In this document: positions 1 to 8,588 of the stretch, piece by piece
Layout: each line of letters opens with the position of its first letter
Position numbering within the stretch: the stretch's first letter is position 1
NCBI RefSeq assembly: GCF_019396385.1
Contig: NZ_JAHKRN010000024.1
Span: 62,001-126,000, forward strand
DNA length: 64,000 nucleotides
Reading direction: 5' to 3'
Source: Nonomuraea harbinensis
GTDB taxonomy: Bacteria > Actinomycetota > Actinomycetes > Streptosporangiales > Streptosporangiaceae
Position numbers and translations under genes: made by a program
The notes under the pieces: generated by a model
Told to the model about the DNA's origin: nothing
The model's database searches: none
Seen by the model: the letters and a program-made list of their open reading frames with translations, nothing else

Positions 1-1
1 G

Positions 2-184
2 GGCTACATCGTCGACCTCGACACCGGAGTCTTCGAGGTGTACCGGGGCCGGCAGGCCGCCCCGCACAACCGCGGCCGCTTCGCCACCCGGCCGCACCCC
101 GACGATCACTATCCGGCGGCCCTGGTCACGGGGTGGCGGTTCGACCAGTTGCCGAGCGACGAGGAGTTCCTCACCGCCCTATAA
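2..184 (+). CDS. C-terminal end of an unknown protein (cut by the window edge)
   Basis: Only the last 60 codons are visible. The frame is open at the left edge and ends with TAA at 182-184. The peptide runs from GYIVDLDTGVFEVYRG to the end EEFLTAL and has alternating acidic and aromatic residues; I do not recognise the family. It lies 90 bp upstream of a DUF932 gene on the same strand, so the two may share an operon. A long overlapping frame starting at 133 is Arg/Pro-rich throughout and is a shadow. Confidence 0.55.
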   Translation, partial: GYIVDLDTGVFEVYRGRQAAPHNRGRFATRPHPDDHYPAALVTGWRFDQLPSDEEFLTAL

Positions 185-274
185 ATCCCGCACCACCTCA
201 TCTGGTCCCGGCCACCCGTTCAGGCGGCCGGGACCTTCCCCTTTCCACCCACCTCCACGAATGGGGCGACCCCT

Positions 275-1408
275 GTGAGTTCCGCATCCGCACCCACGCT
301 GACCACCCGCAACGCGAACCTGGAAGACCTCGTCGACCTGCTGCGCCATCAGCAGGCGCACAAGGTCGACGTCGTGGCACACAGCCACCAGATCCGCGCC
401 GAAGGCACCCGCCTGCGCATCAGCACGGCGCCGTTGCTGTCGGAGCGCGGCGTCACCACCACCGCCGGGCTCTACACGCCGACCGGGGTGTGCGACCAGG
501 GCCTCGCAAGCAAACTCGGAATCCCGCTGCCGTACCTGCGCCGCCTGCGCGAGCACAAGCCCGACCTGTACGACGCGAACATCAACGGCTGGCTGGCCGA
601 CGCCGACCGGCGCTTCCTCGTACGCGGACTGCACGCAGGCGGCGAGCACGGCATCGCGCGGGCCTTCCTGTCCGACAGCTACCGCATCATCGACAACCTC
701 GACGTCCTGCTGGCGGCCCTGGACGGGGTACGCCAGAGCGGCGTGCAGGTCCAGATCGACGGCTGCGACCTGACCGAACGGCGCATGTACGTCCGCGTGG
801 TCTGCGAGCAGGTCCGAGCCCTCGCCCCGGACCTGCTGCGCGACTACCGAAGCCCGTTCACCGGCGAGCGCGGCGCCGACAACCCGGTCGTGTTCGCCGG
901 GTTCGTGATCACCAACAGCGAGGTCGGCGAGGGAGCGTTCACCATCGTGCCGCGCCTCGTGGTCCAGGTCTGCCGCAACGGCATGACGATCAACGCCGAC
1001 GCCGCCCGGCACGTCCACCTCGGCGGCCGGATGGACGAGGGCGTGGTGCGCTGGAGCGCCGACACCCAGGACAAGAACCTGGCCCTGATCACCGCCCAGA
1101 CCCGGGACGCGATCACCACCTTCCTCGACCTCGACTACGTGCGCGCCAAGCTCGACCAGCTGGCCCGGCTGTCCGGCGCCCGCGTCGCCGACCCCGCCGC
1201 GACGATCGAGCTGGTGGCCAAGAAGCTCTCCTACAGCGAGGAGCAGCAGCGGCAGATCCTGTCCCACTTCATCCAGGGCGGCGACACCAGCGCCGGCGGC
1301 GTCATGCACGCCGTCACTAGCGTCGCCCGGACCCTACCGGACGCCGACGCGGCACATGAGATGGAGGGGCACGCGGTGCGCGTGCTGCACCTGGCCGCGG
1401 GCGTCTGA
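275..1408 (+). CDS. DUF932 family phage/plasmid-type protein
   Basis: A 377-aa protein that I recognise as DUF932, a family found on phages, plasmids and conjugative elements; its biochemical role is unknown. Family-like blocks are AFLSDSYRIIDN in the first half, FAGFVITNSEVGEGAF in the middle, then VCRNGMTINADAA. The start is GTG at 275; no strong Shine-Dalgarno is visible, so it is provisional. Length is normal for the family and the frame is intact. A strong hairpin follows the stop by 15 bp. Its presence fits the mobile-element character of the whole window. Confidence 0.8.
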   Translation: MSSASAPTLTTRNANLEDLVDLLRHQQAHKVDVVAHSHQIRAEGTRLRISTAPLLSERGVTTTAGLYTPTGVCDQGLASKLGIPLPYLRRLREHKPDLYDANINGWLADADRRFLVRGLHAGGEHGIARAFLSDSYRIIDNLDVLLAALDGVRQSGVQVQIDGCDLTERRMYVRVVCEQVRALAPDLLRDYRSPFTGERGADNPVVFAGFVITNSEVGEGAFTIVPRLVVQVCRNGMTINADAARHVHLGGRMDEGVVRWSADTQDKNLALITAQTRDAITTFLDLDYVRAKLDQLARLSGARVADPAATIELVAKKLSYSEEQQRQILSHFIQGGDTSAGGVMHAVTSVARTLPDADAAHEMEGHAVRVLHLAAGV

Positions 1409-1422
1409 ACTCCCCTTTGTCT

Positions 1423-1468
1423 CCGCGGCCTCCGGTCCGTCTTCCCTCTCCGGGACCGGGGGCCGCGG
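1423..1468 (+). terminator. Strong hairpin, probable terminator
   Basis: The left arm CCGCGGCC plus CCGGTCC pairs with GGACCGG plus GGCCGCGG around a pyrimidine-rich loop. It sits 15 bp after the DUF932 stop and before the next gene. No long T-tract follows, which is common for actinobacterial terminators; attenuation of the next gene is an alternative. Confidence 0.6.
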
Positions 1469-1509
1469 TTCTCCTTTCTTCCGTACTCCTCCTGATTGGA
1501 GGCCATCTG

Positions 1510-1980
1510 ATGTGTCTGTCTGATCTGCCAGGCCCGCGCCCTTTGCCAGTGCCGCGCGCCCAGGCGCTCATCTCCGACGCCCAAGCGATCGAGGACATCT
1601 ACCGCACGCTGCTGGCCGCCTACGGCAACTGGGGACCGGACACCCTCGCCGCCATCAGCGCCATCATCGCCGCGACCGGCCGCAGCATCGTCGACGTCGA
1701 AGCCATCACCACCGACATGATCGAGGACGCGGTCACCGGCTGGCCGATCGCCCGCATCCAGGCCAACCAGATCACCGGCTACGTCCGCCAGACCCTGGAC
1801 GGCGGCATTTTGGTCGAGCTCTACACCCGCGACCAGCGCGCCGACCGTCAGCTGCGCGTCACCGTCGACGGGCAACTCCTGTACGGACCCGCGCTGACTC
1901 AGGCCTGCGACGCCGACAGTTCGACCACGACCTCCACCACGGCCGCGCAGGCGGGGGAGGAGACGGGGCGAGAGCGATGA
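1510..1980 (+). CDS. Hypothetical protein, 156 aa
   Basis: I chose ATG at 1510 because ATTGGAGG lies 7 nt upstream; the open frame extends further back, but that part overlaps the hairpin. The protein has a Pro-rich start (LPGPRPLPVPRAQ), an alpha-helical middle (DTLAAISAIIAATGRSIVDVEAIT) and a Ser/Thr-rich tail (SSTTTSTTAAQ). No catalytic motif, membrane segment or known domain is visible. It follows the DUF932 gene on the same strand and converges with the minus-strand gene ending at 2006. Function unknown. Confidence 0.6.
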   Translation: MCLSDLPGPRPLPVPRAQALISDAQAIEDIYRTLLAAYGNWGPDTLAAISAIIAATGRSIVDVEAITTDMIEDAVTGWPIARIQANQITGYVRQTLDGGILVELYTRDQRADRQLRVTVDGQLLYGPALTQACDADSSTTTSTTAAQAGEETGRER

Positions 1981-2005
1981 GCGCTGATGCCCCGATGCGC
2001 GTGCG

Positions 2006-2632
2006 TCACTCGCTGATCGGAGTACCGCATGAGTTCCGGGGAACGCTGGGCAGCTCGGCGCACATGACGGCACGAAATTTGTTCAGGGTCGCGTTATAGG
2101 AGCTCATCGTGGGATTCGGTCTTTCCTCAAAATGAAGCGCATTGATCGAGCTGATTGGCGTCAAGTTAGACGCCATCTCGCCAGCTGCTTTCCACGCCTC
2201 GTCCGATCCGTACACGTAAACAGCCTCGTATGCGGCCAAGTAAGCTTGCCGGGCCTTCTCCTGCTCGGCATAAGTGAAGTTCTTCTCTTCTTCCGGAAGA
2301 ATTTCTGGACTATAGCGATTAACAATCATCTGGGCGTAGGCGTCTGCAGTCTTCGTGAAGGTGAAATACACGCTCGCCCGCTTAGATCGGATCTGTTGCT
2401 CACGAGCCTCCCGCGCCTGGCGCTCCACGGTATATACCACGCTCTGCTGGGACGCCCATCCACCGATGACGACTCCTATCAGGGTGAAAGAAGCAGTAAT
2501 CAGCGCAATGAAGAGCGGTGATTGGAACCACCGTGTCCCGCCTGGAGGACCCCCAGCAGCGCTGCGGTTGCCGTGAGATCCGTCCGTGCGTGGCCCCCGC
2601 GGATCACTCGATAACTCAGATTGATCGGACAT
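2006..2632 (-). CDS. Single-pass membrane protein of unknown function, 208 aa
   Basis: The polar, Gly/Pro-rich N-terminus (about residues 1-36) is followed by one clear membrane segment at about 38-60 (FIALITASFTLIGVVIGGWA). A long helical, charged region follows (ERQAREAREQQIRSKRASVY) and probably lies outside the membrane as a coiled coil. There is no signal-peptidase or lipobox motif, so the membrane segment is likely an anchor. The gene is more AT-rich than its neighbours, suggesting separate acquisition. Not recognised as a named family. Confidence 0.65.
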   Translation of the reverse strand: MSDQSELSSDPRGPRTDGSHGNRSAAGGPPGGTRWFQSPLFIALITASFTLIGVVIGGWASQQSVVYTVERQAREAREQQIRSKRASVYFTFTKTADAYAQMIVNRYSPEILPEEEKNFTYAEQEKARQAYLAAYEAVYVYGSDEAWKAAGEMASNLTPISSINALHFEERPNPTMSSYNATLNKFRAVMCAELPSVPRNSCGTPISE

Positions 2633-2864
2633 AGTCCAGCCTTAACCCATGCTGACGCGGACATCAAGGCCGCCCCATGTCACATGAGGAGGTGCGGTGT
2701 ACGGCGCCGGATGTGGCCCGTCGTCGCCATGGCTGCCGCTCACGGCCAGCAGCACCACTACGGGCAACAGCCCGCAGATCCGTGCGTGCAGGGCGTTCCT
2801 CGTGGAGGTGCTCGTAGAGGCGAAAGTGGTGGGTGAGATGCCTCACCCACCACCGTGGAGTCGC
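2633..2864. other. Intergenic stretch without a supported gene
   Basis: Short open frames here lack ribosome binding sites and have shadow-like composition. No repeat or strong hairpin was seen. Confidence 0.4.
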
Positions 2865-3152
2865 TCAGCCGCCGATCTGGTAGCGGATTCTCCTGGCGGC
2901 GTCCTCGTGCCTGCTCGGGTCGATCTCGTGCCCCTCGAGTGTCAGGCGCTCACGCAGGGGCGGAAAGATTTCGTCGAGCATAGCAACACCGAAGCCAGGG
3001 ATCACCTCCGCGAGCATAGGGACGGCACCTTCCGGGGTGACCTCGCGAATATTCACGCAAAATATGCGCTTTTCTTCGCGGATCGCATTATTGGCCGCCG
3101 CTACGAGGGCTTTACTCGTTCTGCCGTCCCTAAGCTGTACCAAGACGACCAC
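2865..3152 (-). CDS. Small hypothetical protein, 95 aa
   Basis: Starts at GTG 3152 and ends at 2865. The sequence is soluble and mixed alpha/beta, with no Cys clusters or membrane segment: LVQLRDGRTSKALVAAANN near the start, then IFPPLRERLTLEGHEIDPSR near the end. It lies 54 bp downstream of the MazG-like gene on the same strand and could be co-transcribed. The start is uncertain because no clear Shine-Dalgarno precedes it. Function not recognised. Confidence 0.5.
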   Translation of the reverse strand: MVVLVQLRDGRTSKALVAAANNAIREEKRIFCVNIREVTPEGAVPMLAEVIPGFGVAMLDEIFPPLRERLTLEGHEIDPSRHEDAARRIRYQIGG

Positions 3153-3206
3153 CCACCAGGTGAGGTGAGCTTCGGATCTTCCGAGCAGCAGATCAGGAGA
3201 GCCTGG

Positions 3207-3545
3207 CTAGGAGTTGACCGGCGTCGTCCAGACGCGGGTCTCGTTGATCCGTTCCTTGGCGCGTAGCTCTTCAGCCAGGTCGATCCCCGCGCGATTGGCG
3301 ATGGCCGCGACATAAATCAGAACGTCGGCCAGCTCTTGACCGACGGAGCCGACCTGGCTGGTCGGGTCGATCGACATGGCAGCCTGCTTACGCACCGCCT
3401 TGCAGACCTCGCCGGTCTCCTCGGCCAGCTTCAGGCACTGATCGACGATGCTGCTGTGGGTGAAGCCCCGTTCCTGCTCCATCTCGGCGACGTAGCGCTG
3501 AAGTTCTTCCAGCGACGGTGAATGCGTGTTGGGAAGAGGGTGCAT
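3207..3545 (-). CDS. MazG-like nucleotide pyrophosphohydrolase family protein
   Basis: A 112-aa protein with the all-alpha NTP pyrophosphohydrolase signature: acidic helix KLAEETGEVCKAVR followed by ELADVLIYVAAIANR. These supply the Glu/Asp ligands for Mg2+ in MazG/dUTPase-like enzymes, which hydrolyse (d)NTPs to monophosphate and pyrophosphate. The substrate cannot be read from sequence. I chose the ATG at 3545; an upstream ATG at 3578 adds 11 unconserved residues. Small MazG proteins of this size are common on phages and accessory elements. Confidence 0.75.
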   Translation of the reverse strand: MHPLPNTHSPSLEELQRYVAEMEQERGFTHSSIVDQCLKLAEETGEVCKAVRKQAAMSIDPTSQVGSVGQELADVLIYVAAIANRAGIDLAEELRAKERINETRVWTTPVNS

Positions 3546-3621
3546 GGTGTTCCCGCATGTGACGGATGAGAGCGCCACGCTAGCAGCAGCACCGGTTGTG
3601 GCTCGCCGGAATCCGCGATTT

Positions 3622-4845
3622 TCACCGGTTCAGCTGGCCTGGTGCGATCCGGGGGCGGGGTGCGCGGTACAGGCCCGAGCGTAGGACGGCCGTGTGCCGG
3701 GCGGCGGCTGCTCGAACCTCAGGCCGCCGGGCGGCCGGCAGCAGGCGGGGGATGAGCCGGTGGCGTACCCGCCCGGCGGAGGGGTCCCACCTCCAGGTGC
3801 CGACCACGCGGCCGTCCAGCACGATCGTGGGCAGGACTTCGCCGATCTGGTTGAACGCCGCGTGCTGGGCGAGATCGCCCAGGTAGCGGCTTCGGGTCTC
3901 GAAGTACGCCTTGAGCGCGACATCTTCGTGCGCGAGGAAGTTCACCCCGCTGAGGTAGTCGGCGTCGTCGGCCACGGTGTACTCGGCGAACCGCTGGGCG
4001 CTCATGTACAGCGGGCTGTGACTCCACGGGGTGAACAGCCGGACGAGCTTGATGCCCGACCGCTGCAGAGCTTCGGTCACGGTGGTGCGTGACAGTGCCG
4101 ACCACCAGGTGGCGTCTTTGATGCTGATTGGGCCGTACCGGTCCAGGTAGGTGGCCATCAGGAGTTCGACCGCAGTGTGCGGGTCCAGCGCGGTGTCGAG
4201 GGTGGGGTAGGTGCTGGCAGCGAGCGTGAAGACGCGCACCTCACGGTTCCAGCCCGCGGCCTGGTTCAGGTAGGCCAGGACGCCTCGCTCCCAGGCGAGC
4301 TTCAGCGCCAGTCGTGTCACCATCACCGGTGTCCCCGCCGCACCCAGCCGGGCCTCGATGGTGCGATGGAACAGCGGCCCTGACGCGCCCAGCTGTTCCA
4401 CGATGGCGGCGGTGGCCGCGGTGATGGCGGCGTGGCCGTAGCCGGCGTTGACGATAGCGCGCAGGGCGTCTCGTTCGCGGAAGCGCAGTGTGGCGGCGTG
4501 CGCGGCGGCGGCGAGGTCCAGGGGCAACGTGTGCAGGGTTTTGCGCATGCATCGTACGGTCACCAGCCGGGAGCGTACGGCGGGGTTGAACAGCTCCAGC
4601 GGGATGGACGGGTCGGCGGCGCGGGCCGCCACCGTGGCGAAGGGCGAGGGCAGCCGGGCGGCGTGCAGCCCCAGCCCCGCATCGGCGATCTCCTCCACCC
4701 CGGTCCGGCGGGTGTGCGGGGCGAGTCCTTGGCGGGTCAGCACCCAGTTCCACAGCCGGCCGGCCTCCCGAGGGCCGAGGGTGTGGGTTTGCGCCGTCTC
4801 GGGGCCGGGGCTAGCCATGCGGGGCAGGCTAGCAACGGTCGTCAT
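3622..4845 (-). CDS. HTH_42/AlkZ-like winged-helix DNA-binding protein
   Basis: About 407 aa from the ATG at 4845, which overlaps the radical SAM stop as ATGA. The architecture resembles the YcaQ/AlkZ winged-helix family: N-terminal helices, a central MRKTLHTLP block like the family MRGTLH block, several wHTH units, and a C-terminal VLDGRVVGTWRW segment typical of the family. Known AlkZ enzymes unhook DNA crosslinks with a QxQ or QxD motif; the equivalent place here reads GLHAAR, so glycosylase activity is doubtful. Tight coupling to the radical SAM gene suggests a shared pathway. Assigned by visual resemblance only. Confidence 0.65.
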   Translation of the reverse strand: MTTVASLPRMASPGPETAQTHTLGPREAGRLWNWVLTRQGLAPHTRRTGVEEIADAGLGLHAARLPSPFATVAARAADPSIPLELFNPAVRSRLVTVRCMRKTLHTLPLDLAAAAHAATLRFRERDALRAIVNAGYGHAAITAATAAIVEQLGASGPLFHRTIEARLGAAGTPVMVTRLALKLAWERGVLAYLNQAAGWNREVRVFTLAASTYPTLDTALDPHTAVELLMATYLDRYGPISIKDATWWSALSRTTVTEALQRSGIKLVRLFTPWSHSPLYMSAQRFAEYTVADDADYLSGVNFLAHEDVALKAYFETRSRYLGDLAQHAAFNQIGEVLPTIVLDGRVVGTWRWDPSAGRVRHRLIPRLLPAARRPEVRAAAARHTAVLRSGLYRAPRPRIAPGQLNR

Positions 4846-6152
4846 CCCTGCGGGCCCCATTCGTCTTCCACGAACCTGCGCAACTCTGCGTAGGACCGCT
4901 CGGTTTCGGCCCACGCCTCGTCGTCGCCCCACCAGCGGCGGGTGTTGTGGTGGATGTGGAATTTGCTCCAGTCGCCGTCCCAGCCCGGTTGCTGGTGGGT
5001 GCCACGGATGCCGTGCAGCAGCGCGTTGGCGTACACCTCGGTGCCGGGCAGCGGCACGAAACGAAACAGCGACACCCGGCCGAGCATCGGCCGCAGCTCG
5101 CGCAGCAGGCCGATGGTCTGCCGCGTGGTCTCGATGTCCTCGCCGGGGTAGCCGTGGATGATGAACACCTTCGCCGAGATCCCGGCGGCCGAGGTCATCT
5201 CGACCGCGGCGCGAATCTTGGCCTGGGTGGTGTTCTTCCGCATCGCTTTCAACAGGCGTTCGCTGCCGGATTCCATCCCGTACTTGATTTCGATGCAGCC
5301 CGAGGCGGCCATCGTCTCCAGCAGCGCCTGGTCGACGGTATCGACCCGGGACAGGGCCGACCAGCGCAGGCCCAGATCCGCGATCTGGGCGCAGATGGCG
5401 GCCACTTTGGTCTTGTTGACGATGAAGTTGTCATCGACGATCGCGAACCCCTCGATGCCGTAGGCGTCGATCAGGTGGGCGAGCTCGACACGGGCGCTGG
5501 CCCCTCCTCGGTACTGCATGCGGCGCTGGGCGACCGCGCAGAACGAGCACGGGAAGGGGCAGCCCCGGCTGAACATCACGTGCGCCATGCGTGTATCGGT
5601 CCCGGCGAGCCGGTCGGTCAGCACGATGTCCTCGCGCGGCAGCAGGTGCCGGGCGGGCAGCGGCAGGTGGTCGATGTCGCGCATGAGCTGGCGCGCGGGG
5701 CTCCGCGTGGTGCGGCCGTCGCGCGCGAACAGCACGCCCGGCACGCCGGTGAAGTCCCGGTCGTGGGCGTGGTCGAGGAGTTGGAGGATGGTGTCTTCGG
5801 ATTCGCCGTCCGCGACGACGTCGGCGGCCAGATCGTGCAGGACCTCGGCTGGGTAGAAGTTGGCGTGAACACCGCCGGCCATGACGAGTGTGCCGGGGTC
5901 GAGCTTGGTCTCGCGGCGGGCCTGGAGCATCAGGCCGTAGGTGGCGGAGGAGGCCAGGCTGAAGCCGACCGCGTCGAAGCCGGTCAGGTTCAGCGCGGTG
6001 TGGCCGGGGGCGACGCGGTGGATCTCCACCTGGTGTCCGGCCGCCTCGGTCACCGCAGCCAGGTACAGGACGCCGAACGGCGGGAACTCCTTGCGCCGCT
6101 CGCGGAAGCGCGCCATGTCGTAGACCTCGGGGTACAAAAGTGCGACCTTCAT
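4842..6152 (-). CDS. B12-binding-domain-type radical SAM protein
   Basis: The 436-aa protein starts at ATG 6152, preceded by GAGGTGA. Residues 1-130 form a Rossmann-like cobalamin-binding-type domain (KVALLYPEV, FGVLYLAAVTEAAGHQVE, MAGGVHANFYP). The radical SAM core has CxxxCxxC at Cys198, Cys202 and Cys205 (CPFPCSFC), which binds the 4Fe-4S cluster that cleaves S-adenosylmethionine. Later IKYGMESGSE and HGYPGEDIETTR are usual for this class. The DxHxxG motif of base-off cobalamin binding is absent, as in many members. It sits 4 nt behind the kinase gene and overlaps the winged-helix gene. Substrate unknown. Confidence 0.85.
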   Translation of the reverse strand: MKVALLYPEVYDMARFRERRKEFPPFGVLYLAAVTEAAGHQVEIHRVAPGHTALNLTGFDAVGFSLASSATYGLMLQARRETKLDPGTLVMAGGVHANFYPAEVLHDLAADVVADGESEDTILQLLDHAHDRDFTGVPGVLFARDGRTTRSPARQLMRDIDHLPLPARHLLPREDIVLTDRLAGTDTRMAHVMFSRGCPFPCSFCAVAQRRMQYRGGASARVELAHLIDAYGIEGFAIVDDNFIVNKTKVAAICAQIADLGLRWSALSRVDTVDQALLETMAASGCIEIKYGMESGSERLLKAMRKNTTQAKIRAAVEMTSAAGISAKVFIIHGYPGEDIETTRQTIGLLRELRPMLGRVSLFRFVPLPGTEVYANALLHGIRGTHQQPGWDGDWSKFHIHHNTRRWWGDDEAWAETERSYAELRRFVEDEWGPQG

Positions 6153-6156
6153 GAAG

Positions 6157-6816
6157 TCACCTCGCTCGAGGTAAGGGGTTGGAGCGGGCGGCGATCGCCG
6201 TGGTGATCGGCTCGGCGACGGCTGCGGCGACCGCGCCGGCATCGGCGTGGCCGATCTGGTGGATCAGGGTTGGGGTGCCGGTGGCGCGGAACTGCTCAGC
6301 GGTCTCGGCGAACAGGGCGCGCTCTGTTTCGGCGGCGGCCAGGTCGCTGCGGTGGAAGCGGCTGTAGGTGCCGCGCTGCTGGGCTCGGCGAAGGCACACT
6401 TGCGGGTCGCCGAGTAGGAACACCGCCAGGTCGGCGCGGCGGGCGTGCCGGTATAGGTTGGTGATGAACGCGACGTCAGCGCCGTCGAGCCGGTCCAGAA
6501 CGAACGCCGAGGGGACATACCGGTCGCACACGACGACTCGTCCGGCGCGCAGTTCGGGCTCTATCACGGTGGCGATGTGGTGGTAGCGGTCGGCGGCGAC
6601 CAGGCACGTCAACGCCAGGTTGTGGAAGTCGTGGGTGCCGGAGCGGGCCAAGGCTCCGATCGGGGAGTCGGACGGCTGGGTGGTGTGGAGCACGGGCAGT
6701 CCCAATGCGGTGAGGATGTCGGCCAGGAGGCGGCTGCAGGTCGTCTTGCCGACACCGCTGGGGCCGTCCAACGTGATGAGGAAACCTGGAAGACCGTCCG
6801 AGCAGGTAAGCGGCAT
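6157..6816 (-). CDS. Thymidylate-kinase-like P-loop kinase
   Basis: A 219-aa protein from ATG 6816, with GAGAAGAG upstream. The Walker A loop GPSGVGKTT is at residues 18-26, followed by a DRY-type block (VVCDRYVPSAFVLDRLDG) and a lid-like RRAQQRGTYSRFH stretch, as in dTMP kinases. Such enzymes phosphorylate a nucleoside monophosphate with ATP. As first gene of a tight three-gene set with a radical SAM and a winged-helix protein, it may serve a specialised pathway rather than housekeeping dTTP synthesis; that is inference. Confidence 0.75.
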   Translation of the reverse strand: MPLTCSDGLPGFLITLDGPSGVGKTTCSRLLADILTALGLPVLHTTQPSDSPIGALARSGTHDFHNLALTCLVAADRYHHIATVIEPELRAGRVVVCDRYVPSAFVLDRLDGADVAFITNLYRHARRADLAVFLLGDPQVCLRRAQQRGTYSRFHRSDLAAAETERALFAETAEQFRATGTPTLIHQIGHADAGAVAAAVAEPITTAIAARSNPLPRAR

Positions 6817-7049
6817 GGCGCTTCTCTTCTCATGGGATGTGGGCCGGGCGTGGTGCCGATGAAGAATCATCCATGGGGATCTCCCCGCGATGAGAGGAAG
6901 AGGGTGCCCGGCACCAGCGAAAGACGGAGGGGCGGATACATGCCAGTCGCTGGGCCGTGAGGCTGCTGATGCCGCCCGCGAGTCGCCCGAGGCAACGCAC
7001 TGATCTCCGCTCGCCGACTCCGGGCAGGGGCCACCGTGCCGGTTCTCGC

Positions 7050-7265
7050 TCAGACCTGCAGGCCGGCGGCGGCCAGGTCTGAGCGGGTGAACCTCAGCGG
7101 CTCACGTTCGGGATGCTTGCCGTCGCGCACCGCGATCAGGTCCGGCTCGCCGGGCACTTCCGCGACCTCCACGCAGGACTCCATGCCATCCTGCTGCTGA
7201 TTGCCGCCGCACAGCGGCCGGAACTGTGCGCCGGTCAGGCTGCGGTTGTAAATGTCGTTGGCCAT
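7050..7265 (-). CDS. DUF397 domain protein
   Basis: A 71-aa protein; the start at 7265 has GAAGGAGAA upstream. The pattern is that of DUF397: YNRSLTGAQFRP, a central ESCVEVAEVPG block, VRDGKHPEREPLRFT and a final helix. DUF397 proteins in Actinobacteria usually pair with an XRE regulator of the WhiJ/BldB-associated type; an XRE-TPR gene lies at 11808, though not adjacent. It stands alone, 234 bp from the kinase gene. Confidence 0.8.
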   Translation of the reverse strand: MANDIYNRSLTGAQFRPLCGGNQQQDGMESCVEVAEVPGEPDLIAVRDGKHPEREPLRFTRSDLAAAGLQV

Positions 7266-7523
7266 CGATCGTTCTCCTTCGGGGGTAGAAGCTCGGACCG
7301 GGAGGTGCGAGCTTGAGTCCGATGCGCCGAGGTGGATCATTTCGGCGTGCGGTCGGTGCCTGGGGCACCGGCCGTCAGCGCGCTCGTGGACGACGCGGCA
7401 CAGCCGGGCGCGTTCCCATATGGGCGGATGGGTGGACAGGATCCGCGCGACGGCGAGGCTCGTTGCGAGGACGCCGGCAAGGAACGCTGTGCCTGCTACG
7501 CGAGGTAAGCAGCATCGGCATGG

Positions 7524-8588
7524 TCAGCCCTCCCGCTCGGGTGCCGGGCTGGCCACCAGCAGCGTCTGTCCGCAAGGCAGGTGCGCGCACCGGTCGATGC
7601 TCAGCCCGGCCTGGTTCGCCAGCTCGCGCAGCTCCGAGACGCGGCGCACCCGGCCACCCTGGAACAGGGACATCATCCGGATGTCGGTGCTGTACCAAGG
7701 GCTCGCCGTGCCCGGCCGCCGAGGCAGCGTCCCCTCGACGATCCAGACTTCTCCGCCGCCGTTGTCCTGCAGGGCCTGGCGCACGCCCGTCAGCAGGGTG
7801 ACGCAAGCCTCGGGACTGTAGTTGTGCAGAATCGACGACAGCAGGTAGCGCTCCGCTCCCCGGGGCACGTAGTCGAAGATGTCGGCCGCGATGATCTCGA
7901 CCCGGCTGAGCAGGCCCTGCCCGGACACGTAGGAGTGGGCGCGCCCGGTGACGGTGGAGCGCTCGGCCAGGATGCCGCGCAGGTGTGGGTGGGCGTGGAC
8001 GAGGGCGGCCAGGACGCCGCCTAGGCCGCCGCCGAGGTCGGCCACGAGCCGGACGTCGGCCCAGCCGTCGATGGCGGCCAGGTCCCGGCCGACAGGGGTG
8101 CTGCGGGCGGTCATGAACCGGTCGAACGTCTCGGCGAGCCCGTTGGTGAAGATCAGGTATTCGTACAGCGGATGGCCCTCTGGAGGTGTGGAGTAACCGC
8201 AGCGGACGGTGTCGGGCAGGTGGCCGAGCGCCTCCCGCCAGTACGTTGAGCCGGTGACCAGGACGGCGTGGCGCTGGGACGGGTTGGCATCAGCGGTGAG
8301 AACGTGGCCGTCCTCGGTGAGCCGGTATCCGGAGGGGCTGCCACTGACGAAGCTGTGAGCCTGTAGCCAGCCCAGCAACCGGCCCATCATGGCCGGGTCG
8401 GCGCCGCAGGCTTCGGCCAGCTCGTCGCTGGTCATCGTCTCGGCCACGAGGGCTTCGAAGACGTCCAGCTCGACGGCGGTGTACAGGGCAGCCGCGTCCG
8501 GCAGGGCGTCGAGCATCTTCTGGATGCGCTGGTAGCTGTCGATCGCGGGCACGGCGGGCGGGGTGTCGGGATGCTGGTGGAGGGTCAC
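7524..8588 (-). CDS. SAM-dependent O-methyltransferase (plant/actinobacterial OMT type)
   Basis: A 354-aa protein starting at GTG 8588, overlapping the upstream stop as GTGA. The N-terminal half is a winged-helix dimerisation domain (ALYTAVELDVFEALVAE). The C-terminal half is the SAM-binding fold with ADLGGGLGGVLAALV and later DYVPRGAERYLLSSILHNYS, where the catalytic-site histidine of O-methyltransferases usually lies. Such enzymes methylate hydroxyl groups of small molecules. Coupling to the solute-binding lipoprotein gene suggests co-expression. Confidence 0.8.
   Translation of the reverse strand: MTLHQHPDTPPAVPAIDSYQRIQKMLDALPDAAALYTAVELDVFEALVAETMTSDELAEACGADPAMMGRLLGWLQAHSFVSGSPSGYRLTEDGHVLTADANPSQRHAVLVTGSTYWREALGHLPDTVRCGYSTPPEGHPLYEYLIFTNGLAETFDRFMTARSTPVGRDLAAIDGWADVRLVADLGGGLGGVLAALVHAHPHLRGILAERSTVTGRAHSYVSGQGLLSRVEIIAADIFDYVPRGAERYLLSSILHNYSPEACVTLLTGVRQALQDNGGGEVWIVEGTLPRRPGTASPWYSTDIRMMSLFQGGRVRRVSELRELANQAGLSIDRCAHLPCGQTLLVASPAPEREG

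Noticed and set aside
133..1320. 395-codon plus-strand frame and 376-codon minus-strand frame over the DUF932 gene
   Set aside because: Arg/Pro- or Gly/Val-rich composition typical of shadow frames in high-GC DNA; the DUF932 frame at 275 has recognisable family motifs.
4947..6206. 419-codon plus-strand frame opposite the radical SAM gene
   Set aside because: Composition is antisense-like and the opposite strand encodes the CxxxCxxC protein with a strong ribosome binding site.
7266..7523. Possible N-terminal extension of the DUF397 gene or separate small membrane protein (open frame upstream of 7340)
   Set aside because: The frame is open back to a TGA near 7520, but no ATG, GTG or TTG start lies in it before 7340, and the DUF397 start at 7265 has a clear ribosome binding site.
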